Positions 27,323 through 37,100 of a DNA stretch of 57,992 bases are shown here, one piece after another. The translations under genes were made by a program, and so were the position numbers. The DNA is from Nostoc sp. LEGE 12450 (GTDB lineage Bacteria; Cyanobacteriota; Cyanobacteriia; Cyanobacteriales; Nostocaceae). Position 1 is the stretch's first letter. The number at the start of each line of letters is the position of its first letter. The notes under the pieces are model-generated. The model was not told where the DNA came from. It did not search any database and saw only the letters and a list, made by a program, of their open reading frames with translations. The stretch spans positions 1-57,992 of the forward strand of contig NZ_JADEXU010000035.1 in the NCBI RefSeq assembly GCF_015206895.1, written 5' to 3'.

Positions 27323-27404
27323 ATAGTATTTTGTGAGTCAAATCACACTAGCAACCTAAGCACTGCAATAACATGATATTCATGCATAAATTCTTACATA
27401 CAAA

Positions 27405-27845
27405 ATGATGGAATTACTTGAACTAATGTTGGTGCTAGCTACAGTAGTTGGTGTTACAGACGGAAACACAATTTTGGTTAAAGATAATGCCGGGCAAGCA
27501 ATTCCAGTCAAGCTAGCGTGTATTAATGCACCAAAGGCGCTTGGACAGGTGTATACTTTAGCAGCAACACAAAGGTTAAAACAGCTACTACCACCTAAAA
27601 CTTCTGTTGTGATTAGAAGCATAGAAAAACTCGAAAATGGTCGGACAGTTGGTGAAGTTTTTGTAGATAATCGGTCAGTAAATCTCCTTTTGGTAGAGTC
27701 AGGTAATGCTGTCGTTGACAGAGAATCTTTACAAAATTGCTACGAAAGCAAGACCCAATATTTAATTGCAGAAGCTAACGCTAAAAATAAGCATCTGGGA
27801 TTGTGGCAGCAATCAAACATGCAATTGAAGTTTCATGGCAAGTAA
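27405..27845 (+). CDS. SNase-fold protein lacking catalytic residues
   Basis: 146 residues with the staphylococcal-nuclease (thermonuclease) OB-fold: a beta-barrel start VVGVTDGNTILVK, then IPVKLACINAPK, the NGRTVGEVFVDNRSVNLLLVESG block and a C-terminal helix ending HLGLWQQ. Compared with the family pattern DGDT ... VRL ... DxPE, the Ca ligand Asp is Asn21, the catalytic Arg is Lys36, the second Asp is Asn41 and the catalytic Glu is Lys44. It is therefore probably not a nuclease and may bind nucleic acid or another ligand. A hydrophobic N-terminus (LLELMLVLATVVG) is not a clear signal peptide. Confidence 0.8.
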   Translation: MMELLELMLVLATVVGVTDGNTILVKDNAGQAIPVKLACINAPKALGQVYTLAATQRLKQLLPPKTSVVIRSIEKLENGRTVGEVFVDNRSVNLLLVESGNAVVDRESLQNCYESKTQYLIAEANAKNKHLGLWQQSNMQLKFHGK

Positions 27846-27945
27846 TATCAAATCCGGTTGTTTGGGAGCAACCTCAGATGTCATTGATATTAGATACCCG
27901 AATTTTAAATAAATCGGATATCTAGATAACACCAATTTTTACCAA

Positions 27946-28989
27946 TCAGATAGCTATGATTGCTTTTTTAATATCATCAATCAATTCATCAATCCTTGAT
28001 TGTGTAGTGTTCCAAGAACACATAAAACGTACTCCTCCCACACCTATAAATGTATAAAACTGCCAGTTATTTGCTTTTAAGATGTGAATGACTTGTTCAG
28101 GTAATTTCACAAATACGGCGTTGGCTTCTCTGGGAAACATCAAGTCAACGCCTTCTATATTTAAGAGTTGATTTTCTAAATATTCAGCACATTGATTAGC
28201 ATGTCTAGCATTTTTTAGCCAAGCACCAGTTTCTAATAAACCCAACCAGGGAGCAGAAATAAACCGCATCTTTGAAGCTAACTGACCTGCTTGCTTGCAT
28301 CGATAATCAAAATCTTCTGCTAACTCTTTGTTGAAGAAAAGGATCGCTTCACCTAATGCCATTCCATTCTTGGTACCACAAAAGCACAATACATCTACTC
28401 CAGTTTTCCAAGTAATTTCAGCAGGGCTTTTATTCATAGCAGCAACTGCATTTGCAAAACGAGCGCCATCCATGTGGATTTTTAAATTATACTTTTTCGC
28501 TACTTCTTTAATTTTTAGAAGTTCTTCAATAGAATATAAAGTTCCTAATTCAGTTGATTGGGTAATACTAATAACTTTAGGCTTGGGATAATGAATATCA
28601 GTGCGTCTAGTGACAATTGCTTCTATAGATTCTGGTGTTAACTTACCATTTTTCCCTTGAGCGAGTAAAAGTTTAGAACCATTAGATGCAAATTCAGGTG
28701 CGCCACATTCATCTGTTTCTATGTGAGATGTTTCATGGCAAATCACGCTGTGATATGACTGGCAAAGGGCAGCTAGAGATAAAGAATTTGCAGCTGTACC
28801 ATTAAAGGTAAAAAATACTTCACAATCAATTTCAAAGAGTTCTCGAAAATAATCTGTTGCTTTTTGAGTCCATTCATCATTCCCATAAGCTGGAACACTA
28901 CCTTGATTGGCTCTAATCATATATTCCAGTGCTTCTGGACAAATACCAGAAGAATTATCACTTGCAAACTGTTCTAAGTTGGTACTCAT
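27946..28989 (-). CDS. ltaE: Low-specificity threonine aldolase
   Basis: 347 residues of the fold-type I PLP enzyme family (beta-eliminating lyase group). Visible are the substrate/cofactor block FNGTAANSLSLAAL, the His stacking on PLP in CHETSHIETDE, Asp174 in IHMDGARFANA that holds the PLP nitrogen, and Lys207 in FCGTKNGMALGE that forms the Schiff base. The enzyme splits L-threonine or L-allo-threonine to glycine and acetaldehyde. It is convergent with the SNase-fold gene and monocistronic. The strain source cannot be judged, but the sequence shows no damage. Confidence 0.9.
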   Translation of the reverse strand: MSTNLEQFASDNSSGICPEALEYMIRANQGSVPAYGNDEWTQKATDYFRELFEIDCEVFFTFNGTAANSLSLAALCQSYHSVICHETSHIETDECGAPEFASNGSKLLLAQGKNGKLTPESIEAIVTRRTDIHYPKPKVISITQSTELGTLYSIEELLKIKEVAKKYNLKIHMDGARFANAVAAMNKSPAEITWKTGVDVLCFCGTKNGMALGEAILFFNKELAEDFDYRCKQAGQLASKMRFISAPWLGLLETGAWLKNARHANQCAEYLENQLLNIEGVDLMFPREANAVFVKLPEQVIHILKANNWQFYTFIGVGGVRFMCSWNTTQSRIDELIDDIKKAIIAI

Positions 28990-29618
28990 AATCTCTACTT
29001 TTATGTTTCTTCGTAATTATTACAATTTTAGTAAATAATTTTTGTAGTTGACAACTACAAAAATTAGGAAAAATATTATATTATTAATATCTCAAATTAG
29101 ATAATAACTCTGCTAATGACAAAAACTTCAGATGGTAATAAATTAAATATTTGTAGAGTATTTGTAAATTATTTTTAAATAACTATAATCCTAGTTTTTA
29201 AAATAAGTTAGTAGGTTCGCAAAATTTGATTTTCAAAAATAAAATTGCTATATCTTACATTAAACTGTTAATTATTTCTTGGCTTTTGTTTGAGTAGTTA
29301 TAGCTTCTAATAGGATGAATATACTATTAAATGGATTTGCTAATGTCCACAGAAAACTGGAGTCTTAGTTTCCCTTTACTGAGACATTAAGTTACTACGG
29401 TGTATTTCTCAGCTTTGGGTTGAAGAGATTTTGGGACATTGAAAATGGCAAATAAGTAAATATTATGCTAAAAAAATAAAGTTTGCTAATTAGAATGCCA
29501 ATCATATACTTATAATGTACTATACAATGCCCTGCCAGTAGCTTGCTTCCTTGTAAGGGTACAAATTGGGGAACCTGCCCAAGGCACCGGCTCACCAATG
29601 ACTAATGACTAATAACTA
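28990..29618. other. AT-rich divergent intergenic region
   Basis: About 630 bp without a credible gene. Near 29597-29625 there are four close copies of TAATGACTAA-like units just before the ABC gene, a short-sequence repeat typical of Nostoc intergenic DNA. A direct repeat of TTGTAGTTGACAACTACAA (29043-29061) is itself a short dyad and a possible regulator site upstream of the aldolase gene. Confidence 0.4.
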
Positions 29619-30401
29619 ATGACTGAACCATTGATTGAACTAAAAGGTGTTTCTAAGTCCTTTGGTAGCCATAAAGTTCTAGATAATGTAGACTTGACCG
29701 TTTATCGGGGAGAAGCACTGGGGATTATTGGACCATCAGGGACTGGTAAATCAACAATTCTACGGGTGATGGCGGGGTTACTTGCTCCTGATGAAGGAGA
29801 AATTTATGTGCAAGGAGTGCGGCGGGACGGTTTGATAGAGGATGGTGGACAGCCAGTTGGCATTGGTATGGTGTTTCAACAGGCGGCGCTATTTGATTCG
29901 CTGACGGTGGAGGAGAATGTGGGATTTTTACTTTATCAAAATTCAAAGCTGTCGCGATCGCGCATTCGAGATTTGGTAAAAGAAAAATTGGAGATGGTCG
30001 GTTTGCCATCAATAAGCCACCTTTACCCAGCCGAACTTTCCGGGGGAATGCGAAAACGGGTAAGTTTTGCCCGTGCAATCATGTCTAACCCTGATAATCC
30101 CTCAGAAGGGCCAGAAGTTCTATTATACGATGAACCAACAGCCGGACTCGATCCTATTGCCTCAACTGTAATCGAAGATTTAATCCGCTATTTGCAATGT
30201 TTGAATGGAGTTTGTAGTACATACGCTGTTGTTACCCACCAAGACAGCACTATTCGCCGTACAGCTGATAGACTTATATTTCTCTATGAAGGGAGAGTGC
30301 AGTGGCAGGGTACAGTTAGTGAGATATACAACACAGAAAATCCCTTGATTAAACAATTTATGAGTGGAAGCGTGCAAGGGCCGATTCAAGTGGTCGGTTA
30401 G
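29619..30401 (+). CDS. ABC transporter ATPase, MlaF-like (lipid transport)
   Basis: 260 residues with Walker A GPSGTGKST, Q-loop VFQQAALFDSLTVEENV, signature LSGGMRKRVSFARA (the Met-Arg-Lys form is typical of MlaF/Ttg2A and chloroplast TGD3), Walker B VLLYDEPTAGLDP and the H-loop in VVTHQD. The family powers phospholipid transfer between membranes with an MlaE permease and an MCE-domain protein. The MCE partner gene follows 142 bp downstream. The permease gene is not in this window, which is common in cyanobacteria. Confidence 0.92.
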   Translation: MTEPLIELKGVSKSFGSHKVLDNVDLTVYRGEALGIIGPSGTGKSTILRVMAGLLAPDEGEIYVQGVRRDGLIEDGGQPVGIGMVFQQAALFDSLTVEENVGFLLYQNSKLSRSRIRDLVKEKLEMVGLPSISHLYPAELSGGMRKRVSFARAIMSNPDNPSEGPEVLLYDEPTAGLDPIASTVIEDLIRYLQCLNGVCSTYAVVTHQDSTIRRTADRLIFLYEGRVQWQGTVSEIYNTENPLIKQFMSGSVQGPIQVVG

Positions 30402-30543
30402 AAAGTGAAAAGTGAGGAGTTAAGAGTTAAAAGTGAGGAGTGAAAAATGAGGAGTGAGAGTTAAATTCAACTCCCAACTCCCAACTTATAACTCCCAACT
30501 CATAACTCCCAACTCATAACTAATTATTGGGTAGAGGAAAAAT
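30402..30543. repeat. Tandem GTGAGGAGT / AACTCCCAAC repeat hairpin
   Basis: The gap holds AGTGAGGAGT units (30408-30458) followed by CAACTCCCAA and CATAACTCCCAA units (30469-30520). The two halves are roughly complementary and can form an imperfect hairpin in the mlaF-mlaD transcript. It belongs to the short-repeat class common between Nostoc genes. Confidence 0.5.
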
Positions 30544-31986
30544 ATGCGAGGTCTTATGACAAGCCGCTTCGCGTCTGGGCGAACATTTAGAGAAGGCTCT
30601 GTGGGGTTGTTGCTCCTGGTAGGACTAGGAGTATTTGGGTTACTCTTTTTGTGGTTAAATAGATTTACTGCTGCTGGCCGTTCATACAAAATTATTGTGG
30701 AATTTGCTAACGCTGGCGGAATGCAAAAGGGAGCAATAGTTCGCTATCGAGGTGTTAAAGTAGGAACTATTTCTCAGGTTCTACCAAAAGCGAATGCGAT
30801 TGATATAGAAATTGAAATTTCCCAAACTGACTTAATTATCCCCCGGAATGTCGTGGTGGAAGCTAATCAAAGTGGATTAATTAGCGAAAGTATTATCGAC
30901 ATTACACCAAAAACAACTTTACCTCCTGGGGTTGTACTTGCTAGACCCCTAGATAGAAGTTGCGATTCCAGTCTGATTGTTTGTAATGGCTCTCGCTTAA
31001 AAGGTCAGATTGGCATCAGTGTTGATGAATTAATTCGCAGTTCAACCGATCTAGCCTCATCATACAATGACCCTAAATTTTATAGAAATGTCAATAGGGT
31101 TCTAGAAACTACCACAAGTGCAGCATCTAGTTTTACTGAGCTAAGTCAGGATTTACAAGGTTTGACTAAAAGCTTGCGACAACAATTAAATACATTTTCA
31201 GCCACTGCTAATTCAGTGCAACGAGCGACAAACCAACTTAATACATCTGCAAATCAAACAGTAAATAAATTCGGTGCAACTGCAACTCAAGCAAATCGTT
31301 TGCTCAACAATCTGGATAATCTGGTGACAACAAATCGTTCTTCGCTGGTTGGCGCTTTAAATAATATCACCGAAACCAGCAACCAACTACGTGTTACAGT
31401 CAGTAGCCTATCACCATCTGTCAATCGATTGACTCAAGGAGAATTACTCAACAATTTAGAAGCTCTTTCAGCAAATGCAGCGCAAGCCTCAGCTAATTTA
31501 CGCGATGCTTCTAAAACTTTAAACGATCCCAAGAATGCGGTGCTGCTGCAACAAACTTTAGATTCAGCAAGAGTAACCTTTGAAAATACCCAAAAAATTA
31601 CATCTGATTTGGATGAATTGACAGGCGATCCTAATTTCCGAAAAAATTTGCGGCAATTGGTGAATGGTTTAAGTGGTTTAGTCTCTTCTACACAAGATAT
31701 GCAGCAACAAGTACAAGTTGCGACTACTCTAGATTCGGTCAAAGCTGCTGTGAGAAAACCAAATAATCTAATAATTTCTACCCCAGCACCAACCCAACAA
31801 GCAATGTTTAATGACAAGTCGCTACCCATCTATGAAGTTAATCCTTCACCTGCTAATTTTGAAAGTAGTGACATCAACCTTCAACCAACCCCTAGTTCAT
31901 CTATCCCTAACTCATCCCAAGAAGTCTTGTTAAAACAGCTGCGGGAGTATGGTAAGCAACGAGAGCAACTGGAGACGGAAAAATAG
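30544..31986 (+). CDS. MlaD/MCE-domain lipid-transport protein
   Basis: 480 residues. One N-terminal membrane helix (VGLLLLVGLGVFGLLFLWL, about 20-38) anchors an MCE domain (about 45-130) with IIVEFANAGGMQKGAIVRYRGVKVGTI and the LIPRNVVVEANQSGLI block. A long predicted coiled, Asn/Thr/Ser/Gln-rich region follows (180-400), and the tail is Pro/Ser-rich. The order resembles chloroplast TGD2 and Mla/Ttg2C proteins that bind lipid in the periplasm. Expression with the upstream ATPase is likely. The long C-terminal coiled region suggests a tube or tether across the periplasm. Confidence 0.9.
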   Translation: MRGLMTSRFASGRTFREGSVGLLLLVGLGVFGLLFLWLNRFTAAGRSYKIIVEFANAGGMQKGAIVRYRGVKVGTISQVLPKANAIDIEIEISQTDLIIPRNVVVEANQSGLISESIIDITPKTTLPPGVVLARPLDRSCDSSLIVCNGSRLKGQIGISVDELIRSSTDLASSYNDPKFYRNVNRVLETTTSAASSFTELSQDLQGLTKSLRQQLNTFSATANSVQRATNQLNTSANQTVNKFGATATQANRLLNNLDNLVTTNRSSLVGALNNITETSNQLRVTVSSLSPSVNRLTQGELLNNLEALSANAAQASANLRDASKTLNDPKNAVLLQQTLDSARVTFENTQKITSDLDELTGDPNFRKNLRQLVNGLSGLVSSTQDMQQQVQVATTLDSVKAAVRKPNNLIISTPAPTQQAMFNDKSLPIYEVNPSPANFESSDINLQPTPSSSIPNSSQEVLLKQLREYGKQREQLETEK

Positions 31987-32024
31987 GCAATAGGGTTCGG
32001 ATAAGCATTTTTCACTTTCCTTGT

Positions 32025-32104
32025 GGTCCGGGTAAAGGGTAAGGGGTAAAGGGGAAAGGATGTATTCAAAACCTTTACCCTTTACCCTTTCCCCTTTAAC
32101 CGAA
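32025..32104. repeat. Purine-rich hairpin element (GGGTAAAGGGG family)
   Basis: A hairpin with arms GGGTAAAGGGTAAGGGG and its CCCTTTACCCTTTCCCC complement, ending CCGAACCGTATTGG. The same family, with ends reading GGTTAAGGGG or CCCCTTAACC and a flanking CCAATA/TATTGG, occurs at 40423-40533 and 40964-41040. Looser relatives lie at 43332-43393 and 46329-46530. Confidence 0.6.
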
Positions 32105-32159
32105 CCGTATTGGACAATAGACATCTCCAGAAATTAATTATGCGTGACTTGAAACTCTT

Positions 32160-32196
32160 GTAGAGATGTTGCATTGCAATGTCTCTACATTCTTTT
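32160..32196 (+). terminator. Hairpin with T-run after mlaD-like gene
   Basis: GTAGAGATGTTGCA (32160-32173) pairs with TGCAATGTCTCTAC (32175-32188), allowing G-U pairs, followed by ATTCTTTTT. It lies between convergent genes and can end the plus-strand transcript. The hairpin is also a known type of dispersed Nostoc repeat, so the terminator role is inferred. Confidence 0.45.
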
Positions 32197-32252
32197 TCAC
32201 CAAATGTCTAATTTTAGATATCTTTCATCTGATTATTACTGAGTAGTCAGAA

Positions 32253-32840
32253 TTACTGAACTACCACAAGACCAGCAAGTAACAAGCGCCATACTTGGGC
32301 AAAGTCCCTATCGATATCTGGATCGCTCCATTCGGATGCGTGTGCTGGATGGTGAAACCGGACTGTCGCTTGAAAGACTGCCTTGGCTGCTGCTTGCGGA
32401 TCGGTTACTCTAAACTCGTTACTGGAAATACCGCTCTCGACGATCGCAGCAACTTGGTTTACTAGTTCAACAATATGAGCTTGAACTACCCCTCGCGCCT
32501 CCTGAGCGATCGCAGAATAGGTTGCAAACAACTCTGGCTCATCCAAGACTTTTTGACGTTTCAGAATCATGAGTTGCTCAAACCATCTATGCAACCGTTC
32601 AACGGCGGAACCCTGTTCTTCGGCGATCGCTGCTAGTGGTATAGAAACCCGATGCAGCCACCGTTCTGCGACTGCATCACGCAGGGCAGCTTTGCTGGGA
32701 AAATGCCGATAAATTGTGCCGTGGCTCACCTCTAAAAAGCGAGCCACATCGACCACTGTTGCCTTTGCCAGACCGTAACGACACAAAACTTCTTCTGCTG
32801 CGTCGAGAATCCGCTCTGGTGTCAAAGGTGAATCATTCAT
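32253..32840 (-). CDS. TetR-family transcriptional repressor
   Basis: 195 residues. An N-terminal helix-turn-helix domain (TPERILDAAEEVLCRYGLAK ATVVDVARFLEVSHGTIYRHF, residues 7-47) carries the TetR signature; an all-helical ligand domain follows, with a C-terminal PBP-like end. It starts 12 bp after the aldo/keto reductase gene on the same strand, so the two form one unit and the repressor probably controls the reductase and itself in response to a small molecule. Confidence 0.9.
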   Translation of the reverse strand: MNDSPLTPERILDAAEEVLCRYGLAKATVVDVARFLEVSHGTIYRHFPSKAALRDAVAERWLHRVSIPLAAIAEEQGSAVERLHRWFEQLMILKRQKVLDEPELFATYSAIAQEARGVVQAHIVELVNQVAAIVESGISSNEFRVTDPQAAAKAVFQATVRFHHPAHASEWSDPDIDRDFAQVWRLLLAGLVVVQ

Positions 32841-32852
32841 GCTATAACTTTT

Positions 32853-33851
32853 TTACCTCTTTTCACTATCCAGCATTGCCATTTGTCCTGGATCGTAGCG
32901 ATCGCCAGCTACGGCATTTAGTGGCACTGCTGACTCAATCCGGGCAAGATCGTCCTTGCTTAAGTGTAGCTCCAACGCACCCAGCGCTTCATTCAAGCGA
33001 TCGCAACGCCGTGCGCCAATCAACGGCACAATGTCGTTCCCCCGCGACAGCACCCAAGAAATTGCCACTTGAGCAACCGTCGCACTCCGTTCTTGGGCAA
33101 TCAGGCGAAGGGCTTCGACTAGCAACAAATTGCGATCCAGATTCTCTCCAGAGAAGCGTGGTAGATGTCCTCGAAAGTCTTGCGCTTGCTCAGAGCGTTC
33201 TTTCGACCAGTGACCGCTCAACAATCCCCGTGAGAGAACTCCATAAGCGGTGACAGCAATGCCCAATTCACGCACAGTTGGGAGGATGTCATCTTCAATG
33301 CCACGACTCAGGAGCGAATATTCGATCTGAAGCCAAGAGATCGGATGAATCCCATGAGCCCGCCGAATTGTATCTGCACCCACTTCAGATAAACCAATTT
33401 GGCGAACATATCCAGCTTTCACCATTTCGCTAATCGCCCCAATAGTCTCTTCAATGGGCACTTTCGGGTCGAGTCGGGCTGGCTGGTAAAGGTCAATGTA
33501 ATCGGTTCCTAGTCGTTTCAATGTATAGGCAAGTGAAGTCTTCACGGCTTCAGGACGACCATCGAAGCCAATAAATTTGCCATCAGGAGACCGCAGCGCC
33601 CCGAATTTAACCGCAATGAAGACATCTTCCCGCCGCTGTCCTGCTAGGGCTTCGTGTAGTAGCAGTTCATTGTGCCCCATACCATAAAAGTCGCCTGTAT
33701 CCAGTAAGTTAATGCCTGCATCAAGGGCTGCATGAATTGTTGCAATACTTTCCTTGCGATCGGCTGGGCCATAATAATCAGACATACCCATACAGCCAAG
33801 CCCAAGCGCCGATATTGTTGAACCGTTTTTTCCAAGTTGACGCGACAACAT
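32853..33851 (-). CDS. Aldo/keto reductase
   Basis: 332 residues forming a TIM-barrel oxidoreductase. Visible are [20 protein letters not shown], the catalytic Asp/Tyr in [17 protein letters not shown], the catalytic Lys in [10 protein letters not shown], and [17 protein letters not shown] for NADPH binding. At the catalytic His position the motif reads [10 protein letters not shown], where most AKR13 members read DLYQPHRxDP or DLYYQHRVD, so the His appears replaced by Ala. It reads in one unit with the TetR regulator downstream. Confidence 0.9.
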   Translation of the reverse strand: MLSRQLGKNGSTISALGLGCMGMSDYYGPADRKESIATIHAALDAGINLLDTGDFYGMGHNELLLHEALAGQRREDVFIAVKFGALRSPDGKFIGFDGRPEAVKTSLAYTLKRLGTDYIDLYQPARLDPKVPIEETIGAISEMVKAGYVRQIGLSEVGADTIRRAHGIHPISWLQIEYSLLSRGIEDDILPTVRELGIAVTAYGVLSRGLLSGHWSKERSEQAQDFRGHLPRFSGENLDRNLLLVEALRLIAQERSATVAQVAISWVLSRGNDIVPLIGARRCDRLNEALGALELHLSKDDLARIESAVPLNAVAGDRYDPGQMAMLDSEKR

Positions 33852-34014
33852 AGCAACTTCTCCACTGTGGTGATAAAGCTATGATAATCAGGTGAATGAC
33901 AAAAATCAATATCTGTCATTCAATCTTCGTTAAAAGCTATTGCACATTTAACTTGCATTGGGTGGCTTTACGCCGTGCTGTACTAGCGATCGCTAATTGG
34001 TTTTTTTGGTTATA

Positions 34015-34121
34015 TCAGGGAACTCTATTAATACAATTCAGTAATTCGGGCAGTTTTCTTTCACCCCCCTGCCTTTCTCGATAAATCAATTATTCAGTTG
34101 GTTGACAAATTACTGACTTAG
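34015..34121 (+). pseudogene. Dead 5' copy of the Tudor-domain gene
   Basis: 34015-34053 matches 41064-41102 at 36 of 39 positions (upstream region of the Tudor-domain gene). 34080-34118 matches 41212-41250 at 36 of 39 positions (its first codons). Translation reads DKSIIQLVDKLLT then TAG, against DKSIIQLVDELPTDN in the intact gene, and the start ATG is CTC here. The direct repeats lie about 7 kb apart with the giant RTX gene between them. Confidence 0.75.
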
Positions 34122-34125
34122 TGCT

Positions 34126-34171
34126 AAAAACTGTCCCTCTCTGAGTTGGAGAGGGACAGGCTTAAACTTTT
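34126..34171. terminator. Bidirectional intrinsic terminator
   Basis: Perfect 11-bp stem CTGTCCCTCTC (34131-34141), loop TGAGTTG, GAGAGGGACAG (34149-34159). On the minus strand it is followed by TTTTTAGC and ends the giant RTX gene, whose stop codon is 34 bp away. On the plus strand a T-run follows at 34168-34174. Confidence 0.75.
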
Positions 34172-34192
34172 TTTATCTCAGAAAAAGTAGAC

Positions 34193-37100
34193 TTAAACAA
34201 ACACGAAACGAGTATCTGTTGACAAATTGCGGTTTAATCCGCTTTCCACAACCGCAATTAATTCTAATTGCGTCCCATTATTGGCGAAAATGCCCACAGA
34301 TGAACTACTAAATCCAGATACTGATGCTGACCCCAAGAAGTAATTGTCAGCAGATCCTTTAAGCTGAATCCGATCGCTTGCTTTGAAGCTAACAATATCG
34401 GCGTAGTCACCATTGCCAGATTTGGCATAGAAAACTGAACTAGCATCACCCAAAATGTAAGTATCTGCACTTTGAGCGCCGTTGAGTTGGTCGATTTCGT
34501 TTGTACCACCTCCCCAACCAATCAGGTGGTCATTGCCACCACCTCCAGCCAGGATGTCATTGCCAAGTCCACCTAGAAGGGTGTCATTATCTGCTCCACC
34601 ATTGAGGCTATCATTACCTCCTCCACCTTCGAGGCTATCATTACCTCCTCCACCGAGAAGTGTGTCGTTGTCAAGTTCACCTAGAAGGATATCATCGGCT
34701 GCTCCACCTTCGAGGATGTCATTACCTGCCCCACCTAAAAGTGTGTCAATGCCATCGTTCCCCAAGAGAGAGTCATTACCGCCCTTGGCATCAATGTAAT
34801 CATTGCCTGCTCCACCACTGAGTGTCTCATTGGCAACAGTGCCGATAACGCGATCGTTGCCACCTAGAGCATTGAGTACGCTCACACCAACAAGTTGGTC
34901 GATAAAGATAATGTCGTTGCTAGATGTCGCCTTATTATTGGCAACAGTCAAATCAAAGGTATCGCTAACACTGCCACCTTTGCCATCAGCAGCGGTAACA
35001 GTGACGGCAAAAATGCCAGCTTGGGAGATATTGCCGAATATCAGACCTGTGTTAGCGATATCAGATCCAGTGGGTAAGCCCGTAGCAGTGTAGGTAAGGG
35101 TGTCGCCTTGATCGATGTCAGTAAATTTGTCACCGACGTTGAAAGAAAAAAGCTTGCTTGTCGAGATGATTCTGTCTTCAAGCGGTTGCACTACTGTCGG
35201 AGCTTCATTGAGATCGTTAACTTGGATAGCTAAGACCTTGTCCACAGAAAGTCCACCATTATCGGTACTGCGTACCCGAATGCTGTAAGCAGATTTGGTT
35301 TCAAAGTCTGGGGAAGTGTTGATTTTTAAGGTGTTGTCTGCGATCGCAAAGGCCGCGTTATCAGTGTCACCAGTTCCAGAAACTAAGCTGTAAGTGAAAG
35401 TGTTGCCGGTGTCCGGGTCTGTAGTACTAAATGTACCAACTACAGTATTGGCAGCCACATTTTCATTGACATTTGTATCACTCAATGATATGGCTGTGGG
35501 AGCATCATTTAAATTAAATCGAGCCACACTAGGGTCGTGATCGCTATCTTGATCGGCAAATTCTGAGTTGACGTGAACGACATCATAGGCATCTAGCTTG
35601 CCAAGCAAGTTGCTACTAACTAAAAGGTGGTCGAGTGTTTGGGCATTGCCTTCAAAGTTGTAGGTGTAACGCTCGTTTGCAGGCAGAGTTTCAATTAAAG
35701 AAGTCAGTCCAGCGCTTTCTAGGGTGCTGACAGGGTTGGAGAACTCAAAGTCATTCAAGTCACCCGCTACTACTACATTGGCATTAGGGTTGATCGTTAA
35801 AATACTTTGGACAAAGTTTTTCACCAGTGTCGCTTGTTGCTGACGCTGCACTTCGCTAGTGAGAGTTGGCGGTTGATTCACGCCAAATAATGGTTGGTCG
35901 CCACCTTTAGAATTGAAGTGGTTGCCAATTATATAAACAGTTTCACCCTTGAAAGTAAATTCACCAACTAACGGCTTGCGACTGCTAGTAAAGGCCGAGT
36001 TGGTGGGGTCAATCAAACCAGGACTATCAGAAAGAGTAGGAACACCAGAGACGTTGGTAACTGTGGTGCTGGAGGTGGAAGTACCACCGGGGCGATCTAC
36101 AAAGTTGACACGAGCAGGATTAAACAAGAAGCCCACTCGGATATTTCCCCCAGGTTCACCGCCATTTGTACCGTTTACTGGGTCAATTTGGCGATATTGA
36201 TATGTGGGGCCACCAGCAGCAGCGATCGCATTAATTAATGTTTGGAAGGTGGTGCTGGCATCAACTACACCATTATTCGTTGCTCCGTTATTGTCCTGAA
36301 TTTCTTCCAGACTAATGATATCTGGTGATTTCAGATTATTAACAATGCGGCTGGCAAGGTTGTTAAACTTGGTTGCCCCATCGCTTGGGTCAAGATTTTC
36401 GACGTTGAAAGTAGCAACTGTCAGTTGGTCAGTGGTGGGAGTTAAATTAGTGACTTCTCTTTGCAGGGTACTGTTCTGTACTACTGTGGGAGCAGCCGAT
36501 ACTAAAACTTCATAGTTGCTAAAGTCGTAGTTAACGACACCAGTAACAGTGCTAAGTTGCGTACCAACATTCACTTCAGGTAGCACTAAGGCATTGCTGA
36601 GATCATCGATTTGAATCCGCTCAGGATTGAAGTCTGAGGCACTAATTAGGCTACCACCGCGAGATGTGCTACCAGTGGCATTTGCCCCATTGTCTGCTAG
36701 TACCCAAATTTCTTGCGATGTCCCAAAGTTTCCAGTGGGTGAAGTGGAGACTGGGTTATTAACCTGTACTCGCATTCCTTCTAAACTTTCGTAGAAGTCG
36801 ATGCCATCCTGGGCAGGGTCAAAGGTGGTCGTTCCAGTTTCGATATTACCAGTAGTATCGTTATCGATGACTGTAGTTGGGATAGCTCTGCCGCCATTAC
36901 CCAGAATTGTGGCAGTTGGCAAAGCATTGCCAGTGGAAACGGTGACAATTGTGGGGCTAGTAATTTGTGTTACCGTCAGGTTATTTGCATTATTACCGGG
37001 ACGAAACTCCGTGACTGTTCCATTGACTAATATAGAATCGCCAACGGATACGGTTGGTGCTGCTGAAGTGAAGACGAAAATACCTTCAGAAGTGCGAACG

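Noticed and set aside
34482..35093. Long plus-strand frames opposite the RTX repeats
   Set aside because: They are the antisense shadow of the GGxGxD repeat coding strand (Pro/Leu/Ser-rich) and not genes.
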